From NCBI RefSeq assembly GCF_003574315.2, contig NZ_AP025739.1, positions 5,580,001 through 5,644,000 of the forward strand: a stretch of DNA of 64,000 nucleotides, in the 5' to 3' direction. The stretch comes from Capsulimonas corticalis (GTDB lineage: Bacteria > Armatimonadota > Armatimonadia > Armatimonadales > Capsulimonadaceae). The notes below the pieces were generated by a model. It saw nothing but the letters and a program-made list of their open reading frames with translations, did not search any database and was not told where the DNA came from. This document shows positions 53,340-62,844 of this stretch, one piece after another; position 1 is the first letter of the stretch; each line of letters begins with the position of its first letter. The position numbers and the translations under genes are program-made.

Positions 53340-55022
53340 TTAGCGGGCGGCCAGCATGTCTTTCGCATGCTGCACCACGGCTTCCGTCCTTTTGCTGCCC
53401 CCCAGCATCCGCACAATCTCGTCCACGCGCTGCTCCGTCGTCAGCGGCGCGACGGTGACGGACGTTCGTCCCTGGGCGACATTCTTCTCAATATAAAAAT
53501 GGTCGCCGGCGCGCGATGCGATCTGCGCCAGATGCGTGATGCAAAGGATCTGCGACTCGCGGCCCAGCGCTTCCAGCTTTTCTCCCAAAACCTGACCGGT
53601 GCGGCCGCCGACGCCCACGTCGATTTCGTCGAAGATCATCGTCGGCATGCCGCCCTCGCGCACGATGACGGATTTCATCGCCAGCATGATGCGCGACATT
53701 TCGCCGCCCGACGCGATCTTGGCCAGGGGGCGCAGCGGCTCGCCGGGATTGGGCGACAGCAAAAACTCAATATGGTCAGCGCCTTTGCTCGTCACCGGCT
53801 GCGCTTCGATGCTGACTTCGAACTTCGTCGCCGTCATCCCCAGATCGCCCAGCTCGGCGGCGATCTTGGAAGCGAAATCTTTCGCGCCCGTCTTGCGCGC
53901 CGCCGTAAGCTTCGCCGCGACCTTCGTCAAGTCATTCTCGCCCTTCTCGATCTGCGCCGTCAGGTCCGCCTCGCGCTCCTCGGAGTTTTCCAAGCGGTCC
54001 AAATTTTCCCGCAGCTCGACGCCGTAGGCCAGGATCTCCTCAACCGTGTCGCCGTATTTACGTTTCAAGGTCCGGATCAGGTTCAGGCGGCTTTCGATCT
54101 CTTCCAGCCGCTCGGGGTCGTACTCAATCGCTTCCTGGTAGCTGCGCAGTTCGTGCGCGCCGTCCTCCAGATACGACAAAGCGCCCTGGATCATCTCTAC
54201 GACCGGCGCGAGCGTTTCGTCCATGCCGCTGGCGTGCTCGACGGACGCCAGCGCGGCGTTCACGAGGTCCAGAGCGCCTTTGCCGCTATCGTCGCCCGTC
54301 AGATAAGCGTGCGCCTCCGCTGCGCCCGTCGCCAGTTTCTCCGCGTTCGCGATGCGGCTGCGCTCCGCGCCCAGGTCATCCTCTTCCCCAGCGGCTAAGC
54401 TCGCGGCGTCGATCTCTTCCTGCTGGAACCGATACAGATCCAGCGTCCGCGTGCGCTCGCGGGCGTCCAGCCGCAGGCGCTCCAGCTCACGCCGCAGCCC
54501 GTTCAGTTCGGACACGCGCGCCGCCACATCGGCGCGCAGCGCCAGCACGGATTTTCCCAGCCATTTGTCGAGGACATCGATATGCCGATCGGCGGCCAGC
54601 AGCGATTGATGCTCGTGCTGTCCATGGACATCGACCAGATTCTCCCCGACTTCCTTCAAGGTGGACACCGGCATCAGACGACCATTGATACGGCACTGAG
54701 ACTTGCCGCTGCCACGCCGTAGTTCGCGCGTGATCAGCAGCACCGCCTCATCATCGGTCTCCAGCCCCAGCTCCGCGATCTTCTCGCGTACGGCCGGCGG
54801 CTCCCCCGAGATATCGAAGACCGCCTCGACCACCGACCGGTCCGCTCCGGTGCGGATCAAATCGTTCGCATTCGCCCGCTCTCCGAGGACCAGCCCCAGC
54901 GCATCAATGATGATCGATTTTCCGGCGCCCGTTTCCCCCGTCAAAACATTGAGCCCTGGACCAAACGTCAGCGACAGCCGGTCGATCAGGGCGAAATTTT
55001 CAATATGCAGTTCCTGAAGCAT
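53340..55022 (-). CDS. recN: DNA repair ATPase RecN
   Basis: The 560-residue SMC-like protein acts in double-strand break repair. Visible: 'MLQELHIENFALIDRLSLTF', Walker A 'TGETGAGKSIIIDALGLVLG', long coiled coils, the ABC signature 'ASGGEMSRIMLAMKSV' and Walker B 'MIFDEIDVGVGGRTGQ'. The length is normal. It lies 30 bases downstream of nadK on the same strand, a common arrangement. Confidence 0.97.
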   Translation of the reverse strand: MLQELHIENFALIDRLSLTFGPGLNVLTGETGAGKSIIIDALGLVLGERANANDLIRTGADRSVVEAVFDISGEPPAVREKIAELGLETDDEAVLLITRELRRGSGKSQCRINGRLMPVSTLKEVGENLVDVHGQHEHQSLLAADRHIDVLDKWLGKSVLALRADVAARVSELNGLRRELERLRLDARERTRTLDLYRFQQEEIDAASLAAGEEDDLGAERSRIANAEKLATGAAEAHAYLTGDDSGKGALDLVNAALASVEHASGMDETLAPVVEMIQGALSYLEDGAHELRSYQEAIEYDPERLEEIESRLNLIRTLKRKYGDTVEEILAYGVELRENLDRLENSEEREADLTAQIEKGENDLTKVAAKLTAARKTGAKDFASKIAAELGDLGMTATKFEVSIEAQPVTSKGADHIEFLLSPNPGEPLRPLAKIASGGEMSRIMLAMKSVIVREGGMPTMIFDEIDVGVGGRTGQVLGEKLEALGRESQILCITHLAQIASRAGDHFYIEKNVAQGRTSVTVAPLTTEQRVDEIVRMLGGSKRTEAVVQHAKDMLAAR

Positions 55023-55052
55023 TCACACATCCTGGTCGGAAAATTCGTTGCT

Positions 55053-55931
55053 TTAGTACACCATTCGTTCGCCCCAGCGCAGTTTGCTCTGGAGCTTGTC
55101 GTAAAAGTCGGCGCCGCCGACGGTGAGAAGGCGGGCGGGATAGGGCGACCGGCGCACCTTGATTTCATCGCCCGCGAGCAGCGGGAAGCCGACCTGACCG
55201 TCGACGGTCACGCGGACCATGTCCTGCGGGTCGCGCTCGACGACGATTGTGATCTCGGCGTCCTCGGGCACAAGCAGCGCGCGCGCCGTCAGCGTATGCG
55301 GACAGATCGGCGTCACAAGGATCGTCTGCATGCTCGGATGAACCAGCGGCCCGCCGGCCGAGAGCGAATACGCCGTGGACCCCGTCGGCGTGGCGATGAT
55401 GATCCCATCGGCCGCATAAGTCGTCACATATTTGCCGTTGACCGACATGCGCAGATGCAGCACGCGGGACAAAGGACCGTTGGCGATCACCACATCGTTC
55501 AGCGCGAACGCCGACGCTTGATCTTCCTCGTCGGCGCCGCGCAGCGATTCGCAGCGTAGCATCATCCGCTCATCGACGGTGAAATTGCCGCTGAGCAGGG
55601 CGTCCAGCGCCGGGTTCAAATCCTCCGGCGACACTTCCGTCAAAAAGCCGAAGCGACCCAAATGTATCGGAAGCATCGGCGTGCCTTTGGACGCGCACTC
55701 GCGCGATGTCGCCAGGATCGTGCCGTCGCCGCCCATCACCAGCACGGCGTCGGCGTCCGTCACTTCACTGTCGCTGAGACCGCGCCCGGCGTCGCCAATC
55801 TCCTCCGCCACATGATGCTGAAGCAGGACCGCTACGCCCCGAGCGCGCAGATATTCATCCGCCGCCTTGGCCACATGGAGCGCCGCGTCCTTTCCTGCAT
55901 TCGCCATGATACCAATCGTACGCATGAACAT
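55053..55931 (-). CDS. nadK: NAD kinase
   Basis: The 292-residue enzyme phosphorylates NAD to NADP. Motifs: 'ADAVLVMGGDGTILATSREC' (GGDGT), 'NDVVIANGPLSRVLHLRM' and 'YAADGIIIATPTGSTAYSLSAGGP'. Length is normal. It starts at ATG 55931 or the in-frame ATG 55925. It is followed by recN, with which it is probably co-transcribed. Confidence 0.96.
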   Translation of the reverse strand: MFMRTIGIMANAGKDAALHVAKAADEYLRARGVAVLLQHHVAEEIGDAGRGLSDSEVTDADAVLVMGGDGTILATSRECASKGTPMLPIHLGRFGFLTEVSPEDLNPALDALLSGNFTVDERMMLRCESLRGADEEDQASAFALNDVVIANGPLSRVLHLRMSVNGKYVTTYAADGIIIATPTGSTAYSLSAGGPLVHPSMQTILVTPICPHTLTARALLVPEDAEITIVVERDPQDMVRVTVDGQVGFPLLAGDEIKVRRSPYPARLLTVGGADFYDKLQSKLRWGERMVY

Positions 55932-55964
55932 AAACTTTAAGCGCCCATTTCGAGTGTAAAGATC

Positions 55965-57407
55965 TTATTTCCGAGAGAAGCGAGACACGTTTTCCCGCGC
56001 TTCTTTCAGATTCGGGTCGATTTGGACGGCTTTACGGTAGGCTGCCAGCGCTACAGTAGTTCTACCTTGTTTTTCGTAGACCACACCAAGATTATTTTGC
56101 GCGATGGCGTTTTTCGGATCGGCGTCGAGGGCCGCCTGAAACGCGTCGATCGCGGTCACGAGATCGCCGAGCGCCTCATGCGCCAGCCCACGGCTGTTCT
56201 GGGCGTTGGAATTGCGCGGCTCGGCCTTCGCGACATTATCGTAGAGGGTGACGGCGTCCAGGTAATTCTTCTGCGCGTAGTACAGATCCGCAAGCGCCAG
56301 CTTGATATCGAGGTCGTCCGGCTTGTTCTCCAGCGCCGTTTTGAGTTCGCCCTTCGCCTTGGCGTAGTCGCCCTGACGCGTGTAGATCTCTCCAAGCGCC
56401 ACATGCGCCTCCGCGCCGTCCGGATCGGCGTCGGCAACTTGGTTAAGCAGCGCGATCGCCTCGTCCGTCTTGCCGGCGTCGCCGAGCGCGATGCCGAGAT
56501 TGAGCGTGGTGGCCTTGTCGCCCGGCTTGATCTCCAGCGCCTTTCGATACGCGGCGATGGAGGCCAGCAGGTCGCCGGCGCGCGATTGCACGATCGCGAG
56601 ATTGAACCAGGGCGCGAACTCCTTCGGCTGCAAGCGCGAGGCGACCTGGAACTCACTGATCGCTTCCGGCTGCCGGTTCGTGGCGGCGTAAGCCTCGCCC
56701 AGCGCGAAATGCGCGGGGTATTTGTGCTCGGTCCCAAGCGCGACGGCGCGGCTGAGCGCGCCGATCGCCTTGCCGGTGTCTCCGGTCTGCTGATACAAAA
56801 GACCGGCGTTCAGCCATGCCGACGAGTTCTTGGGATCGATCGCGGCGGCGCTTCGGTAGGCTTCGGCCGCCGGCGCGAACTTCCCGGACTTCTCCAGCGC
56901 GTATCCCAGATTGATATATGTCGGCGCGGACGGCTGCCGCGCGATGGAAAGCTGATACTCCTTGATGGCCGCCGGATACTGCTCCAGCTGTGCGTAGGCG
57001 TTGCCGAGATTGAAATGCGCCGAGGCGCTGGCGGGAGTCGCCGCCGTGACGATCTTGTATTCGGCGATAGCCGCGTCGGTCTGGTTCGCCTTCAAGTACG
57101 CCGCGCCGAGATTGTTATGCGCGGAGTAATCCTTGGGCGTGATCGCGACCGCCTGCTTGAGATGGAGGATGGCGTCCGCCGCGTCGTTGTTCCGCAGATA
57201 AATGTAACCGAGGAGTCCGTGCGCCGGGCCGTCCTGCGGAGCGGCGACAAGGTATTGTTTCAGTTCGCTTTGCGCCGCCGCAAGGTTGCCGGACTTGTAA
57301 TCCTTCACCCCTTGCTGATAAAGCTGGTCGGCGTCAGGCGCGGCGAAAGCCGCGGATGTCGCCGCCAGAACGAGGGCCGGTAGTAGAATTCCCATCCATT
57401 GCTTCAA
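55965..57407 (-). CDS. Secreted TPR-repeat protein
   Basis: The 480-residue protein has a signal peptide (about 1-22, cleavage after AFA) and roughly twelve tetratricopeptide repeats ('QLYQQGVKDYKSGNLAAAQ', 'HNNLGAAYLKANQTDAAIAEY', 'HFNLGNAYAQLEQYPAAIKEY', 'QNNLGVVYEKQGRTTVALAAY'). It is a periplasmic or outer-membrane scaffold by inference. No catalytic domain is visible. It is read away from glnA, with a ~300-base regulatory region between. Confidence 0.9.
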   Translation of the reverse strand: MKQWMGILLPALVLAATSAAFAAPDADQLYQQGVKDYKSGNLAAAQSELKQYLVAAPQDGPAHGLLGYIYLRNNDAADAILHLKQAVAITPKDYSAHNNLGAAYLKANQTDAAIAEYKIVTAATPASASAHFNLGNAYAQLEQYPAAIKEYQLSIARQPSAPTYINLGYALEKSGKFAPAAEAYRSAAAIDPKNSSAWLNAGLLYQQTGDTGKAIGALSRAVALGTEHKYPAHFALGEAYAATNRQPEAISEFQVASRLQPKEFAPWFNLAIVQSRAGDLLASIAAYRKALEIKPGDKATTLNLGIALGDAGKTDEAIALLNQVADADPDGAEAHVALGEIYTRQGDYAKAKGELKTALENKPDDLDIKLALADLYYAQKNYLDAVTLYDNVAKAEPRNSNAQNSRGLAHEALGDLVTAIDAFQAALDADPKNAIAQNNLGVVYEKQGRTTVALAAYRKAVQIDPNLKEARENVSRFSRK

Positions 57408-57482
57408 CAGTTTCTCGCTCCAGGTATAAATGATAGGTAATTATAGCAGAATCCTACCCCTGAATAACGCGTGCGCCGCCTC

Positions 57483-57515
57483 TTGACAAACCGTTCGTTC
57501 GCTCAGTATACTGAG
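57483..57515 (+). promoter_or_regulatory. glnA promoter with palindromic -10 region
   Basis: TTGACA (57483-57488), an 18-base spacer and TATACT (57507-57512). The -10 sits inside the perfect 14-bp palindrome CTCAGTATACTGAG (57502-57515), a likely operator. Confidence 0.75.
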
Positions 57516-57558
57516 ACCGAGTTTGAGCTGGCGCCCTCTGAAAATAGAGAACACCGAC

Positions 57559-57622
57559 GTTCCTGTTGCGGCCCAGTGCGATACGCGTTACTGTGTCGCA
57601 CCCCGCGTCAGGGACTTTTTTT
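57559..57622 (+). promoter_or_regulatory. Attenuator-like hairpin in the glnA leader
   Basis: Long stem GTTCCTGTTGCGG (57559-57571) with CCGCGTCAGGGAC (57603-57615; wobbles and one mismatch), enclosing a second stem GTGCGATAC/GTGTCGCAC (57576-57601). Seven T's follow directly. This looks like an intrinsic terminator 84 bases before the glnA ATG, so transcription may be attenuated. Confidence 0.6.
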
Positions 57623-57705
57623 GTGTCCGCCGCCATTCCCCGTCATCCAAGCCGCGGATGTGAGCGATTTCCGAAAAACTAACGCTAAGGAGACATGATC
57701 CCCAG

Positions 57706-59124
57706 ATGGCAAAAACAGCCAAAGACGTCCTGAACCTGATCAAAGAGAAGGAATTGAAGTTTGTCGACGTGAAATTCGTCGATGTGCCCGGTACGTGGCA
57801 GCACTTCACCCTCCCCGCCCACCGATTTACCGAGGATAACTTCACCGAGGGAATGCCGTTCGACGGCTCCTCCGTGCGTGGTTTCCAGACAATCGATGAG
57901 TCGGACATGCTCCTGGTCCCCGACGCGGACAGCGCGATCATCGATCCCTTCACCGAAATCCCGACGCTCTCGATCATCGCGGACGTCGAAGATCCGATCA
58001 CTCGCGAGAAGTATCCCCGCGACCCTCGCAACATCGCCAAGAACGCCGAGGCTTACCTGACCTCCACCGGCATCGCCGACACGGTCTACCTCGGACCCGA
58101 GGCGGAGTTCTACGTCTTCAACGACATCCGCTACGGCCAGACGGCCAACACCGGTTTCTACGCCATCGACTCCGATGAAGCGGCCTGGAACACGGGACGC
58201 GACGAGAAACCGAACCTCGGCTACAAGATGCGCACCAAGGAAGGCTACTTCCCCGTGCCGCCGTCCGACACCCTTTCCGACCTGCGCGGCGAGATGGTCA
58301 TGACCCTGCTGGAAGCGGGCGTGGAAGTTGACGTCCACCACCACGAAGTCGGCAACGCCGGCCAGGGCGAGATCGGTCTGAAGTACAACACGCTCGTGAA
58401 GATGGCGGACCACCTCCTTCTGCACAAGTACATCGTCAAGAACGTCGCCGCCCAGAACGGCTACACCGCCACGTTCATGCCCAAGCCGATCTTCCAGGAC
58501 AACGGCTCCGGCATGCACACCAGTGTCTCGATGTGGAAGAACGGCTCGAACGTTTTCTACGATGAGAAGGGCTACGGCGGCCTGTCCGAAACGGCGATCT
58601 ACTACATCGGCGGTATCCTGAAGCATGCGAAGGCGCTCCTGGCCTTCGGCGCGGCGTCCACCAACTCCTACCGCCGCCTGGTGCCGGGTTACGAAGCTCC
58701 GATCAACCTGGTCTACTCGGCCCGGAACCGCTCGGCCGCGATCCGCATCCCCGTCACGCAGAACCCGAAGGCCAAGCGTGTCGAGTTCCGCGCTCCGGAC
58801 CCGACGGCGAACCCGTACCTGCTCTTCTCCGCATTGGTGATGGCGGGCATCGACGGTATCCAGAACAAGATCATGCCCCCGGCTCCGGTCGACAAGGATA
58901 TCTACGAACTGGCTCCTGAAGAGAAGGCCGGCATCGCGCAGACCCCCGGCTCCCTGGCCGAATCGCTCGACGCCCTCGAAGCCGACCACGACTTCCTGCT
59001 CAAGGGCGACGTGTTCACCAAGAGCCTGATCGAGACCTACATCGACTACAAGCGAGTTCGTGAAGTGGAAGGCGTCGCTCTGCGGCCCCATCCGTACGAG
59101 TTCTACCTGTACTACGACTGCTAG
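57706..59124 (+). CDS. glnA: Glutamine synthetase type I
   Basis: The 472-residue length matches the GSI-beta type. Motifs: 'FVDVPGTWQHFTLP', 'EGMPFDGSSVRGFQTIDESD', 'GPEAEFYVFND', 'KPIFQDNGSGMHTSVSMWK' (ATP binding) and 'EFRAPDPTANPYLLFSALVMAG'. The 'DIYELAPEEKAGI' segment has the Tyr of the adenylylation site of GSI-beta enzymes. It assimilates ammonium into glutamine. Codon use is strongly biased to preferred codons, pointing to high expression. The leader carries a palindromic promoter and a hairpin-plus-T-run element. Confidence 0.98.
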   Translation: MAKTAKDVLNLIKEKELKFVDVKFVDVPGTWQHFTLPAHRFTEDNFTEGMPFDGSSVRGFQTIDESDMLLVPDADSAIIDPFTEIPTLSIIADVEDPITREKYPRDPRNIAKNAEAYLTSTGIADTVYLGPEAEFYVFNDIRYGQTANTGFYAIDSDEAAWNTGRDEKPNLGYKMRTKEGYFPVPPSDTLSDLRGEMVMTLLEAGVEVDVHHHEVGNAGQGEIGLKYNTLVKMADHLLLHKYIVKNVAAQNGYTATFMPKPIFQDNGSGMHTSVSMWKNGSNVFYDEKGYGGLSETAIYYIGGILKHAKALLAFGAASTNSYRRLVPGYEAPINLVYSARNRSAAIRIPVTQNPKAKRVEFRAPDPTANPYLLFSALVMAGIDGIQNKIMPPAPVDKDIYELAPEEKAGIAQTPGSLAESLDALEADHDFLLKGDVFTKSLIETYIDYKRVREVEGVALRPHPYEFYLYYDC

Positions 59125-59136
59125 GATTTCGCAACC

Positions 59137-59173
59137 ACAGCCCGCGCTTCACAACGAAGCGCGGGCTGTTTTT
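59137..59173 (+). terminator. Terminator after glnA
   Basis: 13-bp perfect stem ACAGCCCGCGCTT and complement with loop CACAACG, followed by five T's. Confidence 0.92.
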
Positions 59174-59203
59174 ATGAGTTCAGAACTCTTCCCTCCTTCT
59201 CTG

Positions 59204-59349
59204 GCAAACCCACCCCCGGCCTTCGGCCGACCCCTCCCGCGACGGGAAGGGTTAGTAAGATTGCCTCTTACGAGAGACGCCTGCGACATCGATCCGAATC
59301 ACCCTTCCCGTCGCGGGAGGGGTCGGCCGAAGGCCGGGGGTGGGTTTGC
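59204..59349. repeat. 49-bp perfect inverted repeat
   Basis: Arms at 59204-59252 and 59301-59349 are perfect complements over 49 bases, separated by 48 bases. Each arm itself contains the palindrome GGCCTTCGGCC. The A-rich GCAAACCCACCCCC ends are characteristic. It may be an insertion of a palindromic element. Confidence 0.9.
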
Positions 59350-59394
59350 AAGCGAGGGGGCTCCGAAGGAGCGGGGGCAGGTCACGATATCTGG

Positions 59395-59400
59395 TACAAT
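59395..59400 (+). promoter_or_regulatory. -10 box of the large protease gene
   Basis: TGG-TACAAT (extended -10) ends six bases before the GTG start codon, the same spacing as at coaX. A leaderless transcript is likely. Confidence 0.6.
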
Positions 59401-59406
59401 ATCCCC

Positions 59407-62400
59407 GTGAAATACGCAATCTTCGCGCGATGCGCGCCGCCCGTGCTTTTGTTCGTCTCGCTCGCCGCTCCGGCGGCGCAGGCGGCTTCGTCCCCTTCCT
59501 CCGAAACCCTGACTTCCGTGCTGGCGAAGCACGCGAAGGCGGTGCTCGTCCCAGGCGTTAAACAGCCGGACGGGGATCAGGAGACGGTCTATACGATCAG
59601 CGCCGGCGGACTCTTCGGCACGCTTCAGGAGACCAACGCCAAGCCGCGTAAGTTCCGCGTGGATATGATTTTGGGACCGCTCCATGAGATCACGGCGGAC
59701 AACGGCGTGACCGGATGGTCGCAGGACAGCACCGGCAACGTGCGCGTGGTGCGCGGCGCGGAGCTGACGGAAAACAGGGCGTCGGCGTCGTTTTCGCTGG
59801 AGTCTTACGACCCCATCAAGGACGCCAAAAAAGGCAAGGTGAAGCTTCGGGCGGGGCGAGAGACGGGGACGGGCGCTTTTATTCTCGATGTCGCGCCGAC
59901 CGGCGGGACGGCGCAGACGATCTATGTGAACTCCAAAACGTACATGATCGATAAGATCGTGGCGCATACGGGCGCGGTTTCCGGCACGGTCGCCATCCGA
60001 TCCTACAAGGCCGTGGAGGGCGAACGCCTCCCGGCGGTGCTGGACATCAGCTACGCGGGCCTGCCGTTCACCGTGCGCGCGGAGCTGAAATCGTCTCAGC
60101 ACATCGCCAAAGCCGATCCGGCTCTCTTCCAGGTCCCAGATTCCGCGAAGGACTACGAGTTCCTCGCGGCGGCGGCCGACAAATCCGTCGACGTTCCCTT
60201 TACGTTCGATCAGGGCGAAATCGTCGTCGCCGCCACAATCAACGATCATCCCGTGCGGCTGATCGTCGACAGCGGCGCCGGCACGAGCTTTATCACCGGC
60301 AAGGCGTCGGACGCCATCGGCCTCAAGCCGCAGGGCGATATTGCGGCGGTGGGATACGGCGGCGCGGCCGCGACCGGGATCGCCACGAAGGCGACGATCG
60401 ATTTGCCGGGACTGGCGCGAATCCACGGGCAGCTAATCTATGTGATCAAAGATTCCAAAGTCGCGCAGGCATTGAACGATCGGGCGCAGGTGGACGGCGC
60501 GCTGGGCTACGATCTGTTCGCGCGCTTCCGCGTTCACATCGACTACGATAAGCATATTCTGCGGCTCACGGACCACAGCGTTCCCGTCTCGGCATCGGCC
60601 GGGGCCACGCACTGGCCGATCCGCCTGATCAATAAAACTCCCGTCGCCGCCGCCATCATCGACGGCAAGCACGCCGGGAACTTCCTGGTAGACACCGGCG
60701 ATACCGGCTCCGTTCACCTGTATACGCGCTTCGCGCGCAAGAACGGGCTGCTCCCGACGGCGGCTACTCCCGGCGCGACATCGCGGACGGGCGTCGGCAT
60801 CGGCGGCGCGATCAGCGAAACCCAGACCGATGGTCATACGCTGACCATCGGCAAAATCGGGATCCGCAATATTTCGGTCTCCACGATCGCCGGCGCCGGC
60901 GTCTCCGATCTGTCGGAGCTTGCGGGCGGAATCGGCGGCGACGTGCTGAAACGGTTCGACGTCACATTTGACTATCCCAACCTGACGATCTTGCTTGAGC
61001 CGAAGATCTTCGATACAGGATCATCCACATCCAATCCGGCGCCGGCCCTGACGCTGGACGATATTCTCAAGCGTCATTTGCGGGCGATGGGCGGCGAGGA
61101 TGCGCTGCGCGCGATCCGGAGCACGCGGATTCGCGGGACGATCGACACCGGCGGCGTTATCGGCCAGCTCACGACGGCCTTCGCCGAGCCCGGCAAGGAG
61201 TACGAGGAAGACCAGATCGGCATCCTGAACGTCAAGCAGGGTTACGACGGCGCCAGCGCCTGGCGGCGCGACAGCAACGGCAACACGCGCCTGCTCTCCG
61301 GCGATGAGATCAAAGACCTGCGCAATCAAGTCTTCTTCGACACCAACTCTTACGTTTTCACGGACAAGGTTCCCGGCAAGCGCGCGCTGCGCGCCGCGCG
61401 CGAGCCTGGAACCGGAAACTACATCGTGGATGTCACGCCCGACGGCGGCAAGCCCAGCACGATTTACTTCGATCCGATCAGCTTCCTTCTCGTCAAAGAA
61501 CAGCATAACGACGACGATGTGGTCTCGACCACCACCTTTTCGGACTTCGTACGGATCGGCGGCGTGCTTTATCCGCGCAAGCAGCATATCACGAACGGCA
61601 ATGAGCGGTACGATGTGAACATCACCGCCATGAAGATCGAAAACAATGTCGATCTCGCCGGCGCGCTCTTCGCGCTGCCCGCCGTCTCTAAGAACTATAC
61701 GTTCCTGAAGCCCGGCGCGCACTCGGCGACGATCCCGTTCGTGTTCGACGACGGCGCGATCGGGTTCAAGGCGCGCATCAACGGCAAACCAGTCGTATTG
61801 CTGCTCGACAGCGGCGCCAGCGGCATCGCCATCAGTCAAAAGGCGGCCAAGTCTCTCGGACTCAAACAGGGCGGATTTCTGGAGGCGCGCGGTTACGGCG
61901 GCTCGACGGACCTGCGCCCGATCGAGATGGACAGCCTGGAGATTCCCGGCGCGGTCAAGCTGACCAAGATCACCGCCGTCGCGGTGAACCTGCCCGAGGA
62001 GCTGGATAGTTTTCTCGGACATCCCGTCGCGGGATTTGTCGGGTACGATCTGCTGTCCCGTTTTGTCGTGCGCGTCGATTTCCCCAACCGCACGATGACG
62101 TTCACCGAACCTGCCGCCTTCCATCCCTCGCCGTCCGACGGCTCTCCGGTCCCCATCGCTCTGGAGGACGATATCCCCAACACCACGGCGCAGGTGGACA
62201 CGCTGCCGCCGGCGCGCTTCTTGATCGATACCGGCGATGTCGCCGCCGTGCGCCTTTACGGGCCGTATGTGCAGGACAAGGGGCTGGCGAAGAAGTATCC
62301 GAAGGGAATGATCACCTCGGGCGGCGGCATCGGCGGAATCTCCGAGGCCCGGCAGGTTCGGGTCAAGACCGTCACGCTCGGGGGCATCGCGCTGACCGGG

Positions 62401-62844
62401 GTCCCGACGGATTTTTCTCTGGACGCCAAGGGCGGCGCGTCGCAGCTCAACGCCGGCTCGATCGGCTCGGGCCTGCTTTCGCGCTTCACCGTGACGTTCG
62501 ACTATGCGAACAACCGGATCTTTCTGGGTCGTAACACCGGAAGCCTGAAACCGTTCGACACCCGGACGACGGGCGCGGGTCTCTCCGCCAGCACAGATGT
62601 CGATGGCAATTCGCACTACTTCATCGATTCCGCGATGCCCTCGGCGCCGATCGCCAAGGCCGATATTTCGCCGGCGGACGAGCTGCTCAAAATCGACGGA
62701 CAGCCTGTTTCCAAATTAGGTCTTGCGCAGGCGCGGCAAGTGCTGTCAAAATACCAGGGAAAATCCGCCGCCGTGCTGGTGTTTCGGACGCCGCATGGGC
62801 GCTTCAAAACCGTACGGGCGGAGTTTTTCGACCCATTGCAATAA
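59407..62844 (+). CDS. Secreted duplicated aspartic-protease protein with PDZ domain
   Basis: The 1145-residue protein has a signal peptide (about 1-26). Two copies of a ~513-residue module follow: an LolA-like beta-rich domain, then a retropepsin/pepsin-like domain with two Asp motifs. Motifs are D288 (LIVDSGAG), D429 (FLVDTGDTG), D801 (LLLDSGASG) and D941 (FLIDTGDVA), with 141 and 140 residues between the two in each module. A C-terminal PDZ domain (about 1060-1145) ends the protein. Each module could form a complete two-Asp active site. The usual bacterial family has one protease region plus PDZ, so this protein is a tandem duplicate. GTG start at 59407. Substrate unknown. Confidence 0.88.
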   Translation: MKYAIFARCAPPVLLFVSLAAPAAQAASSPSSETLTSVLAKHAKAVLVPGVKQPDGDQETVYTISAGGLFGTLQETNAKPRKFRVDMILGPLHEITADNGVTGWSQDSTGNVRVVRGAELTENRASASFSLESYDPIKDAKKGKVKLRAGRETGTGAFILDVAPTGGTAQTIYVNSKTYMIDKIVAHTGAVSGTVAIRSYKAVEGERLPAVLDISYAGLPFTVRAELKSSQHIAKADPALFQVPDSAKDYEFLAAAADKSVDVPFTFDQGEIVVAATINDHPVRLIVDSGAGTSFITGKASDAIGLKPQGDIAAVGYGGAAATGIATKATIDLPGLARIHGQLIYVIKDSKVAQALNDRAQVDGALGYDLFARFRVHIDYDKHILRLTDHSVPVSASAGATHWPIRLINKTPVAAAIIDGKHAGNFLVDTGDTGSVHLYTRFARKNGLLPTAATPGATSRTGVGIGGAISETQTDGHTLTIGKIGIRNISVSTIAGAGVSDLSELAGGIGGDVLKRFDVTFDYPNLTILLEPKIFDTGSSTSNPAPALTLDDILKRHLRAMGGEDALRAIRSTRIRGTIDTGGVIGQLTTAFAEPGKEYEEDQIGILNVKQGYDGASAWRRDSNGNTRLLSGDEIKDLRNQVFFDTNSYVFTDKVPGKRALRAAREPGTGNYIVDVTPDGGKPSTIYFDPISFLLVKEQHNDDDVVSTTTFSDFVRIGGVLYPRKQHITNGNERYDVNITAMKIENNVDLAGALFALPAVSKNYTFLKPGAHSATIPFVFDDGAIGFKARINGKPVVLLLDSGASGIAISQKAAKSLGLKQGGFLEARGYGGSTDLRPIEMDSLEIPGAVKLTKITAVAVNLPEELDSFLGHPVAGFVGYDLLSRFVVRVDFPNRTMTFTEPAAFHPSPSDGSPVPIALEDDIPNTTAQVDTLPPARFLIDTGDVAAVRLYGPYVQDKGLAKKYPKGMITSGGGIGGISEARQVRVKTVTLGGIALTGVPTDFSLDAKGGASQLNAGSIGSGLLSRFTVTFDYANNRIFLGRNTGSLKPFDTRTTGAGLSASTDVDGNSHYFIDSAMPSAPIAKADISPADELLKIDGQPVSKLGLAQARQVLSKYQGKSAAVLVFRTPHGRFKTVRAEFFDPLQ

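Noticed and set aside
57500-57700. Known glutamine riboswitch upstream of glnA
   Set aside because: The leader lacks the motifs I know for glnA or DP1-type glutamine riboswitches. It is reported only as an attenuator-like hairpin.
61021-62616. 531-codon open frame antisense to the aspartic-protease gene
   Set aside because: Shadow frame; Arg/Asp/Ala-rich composition with no motif.
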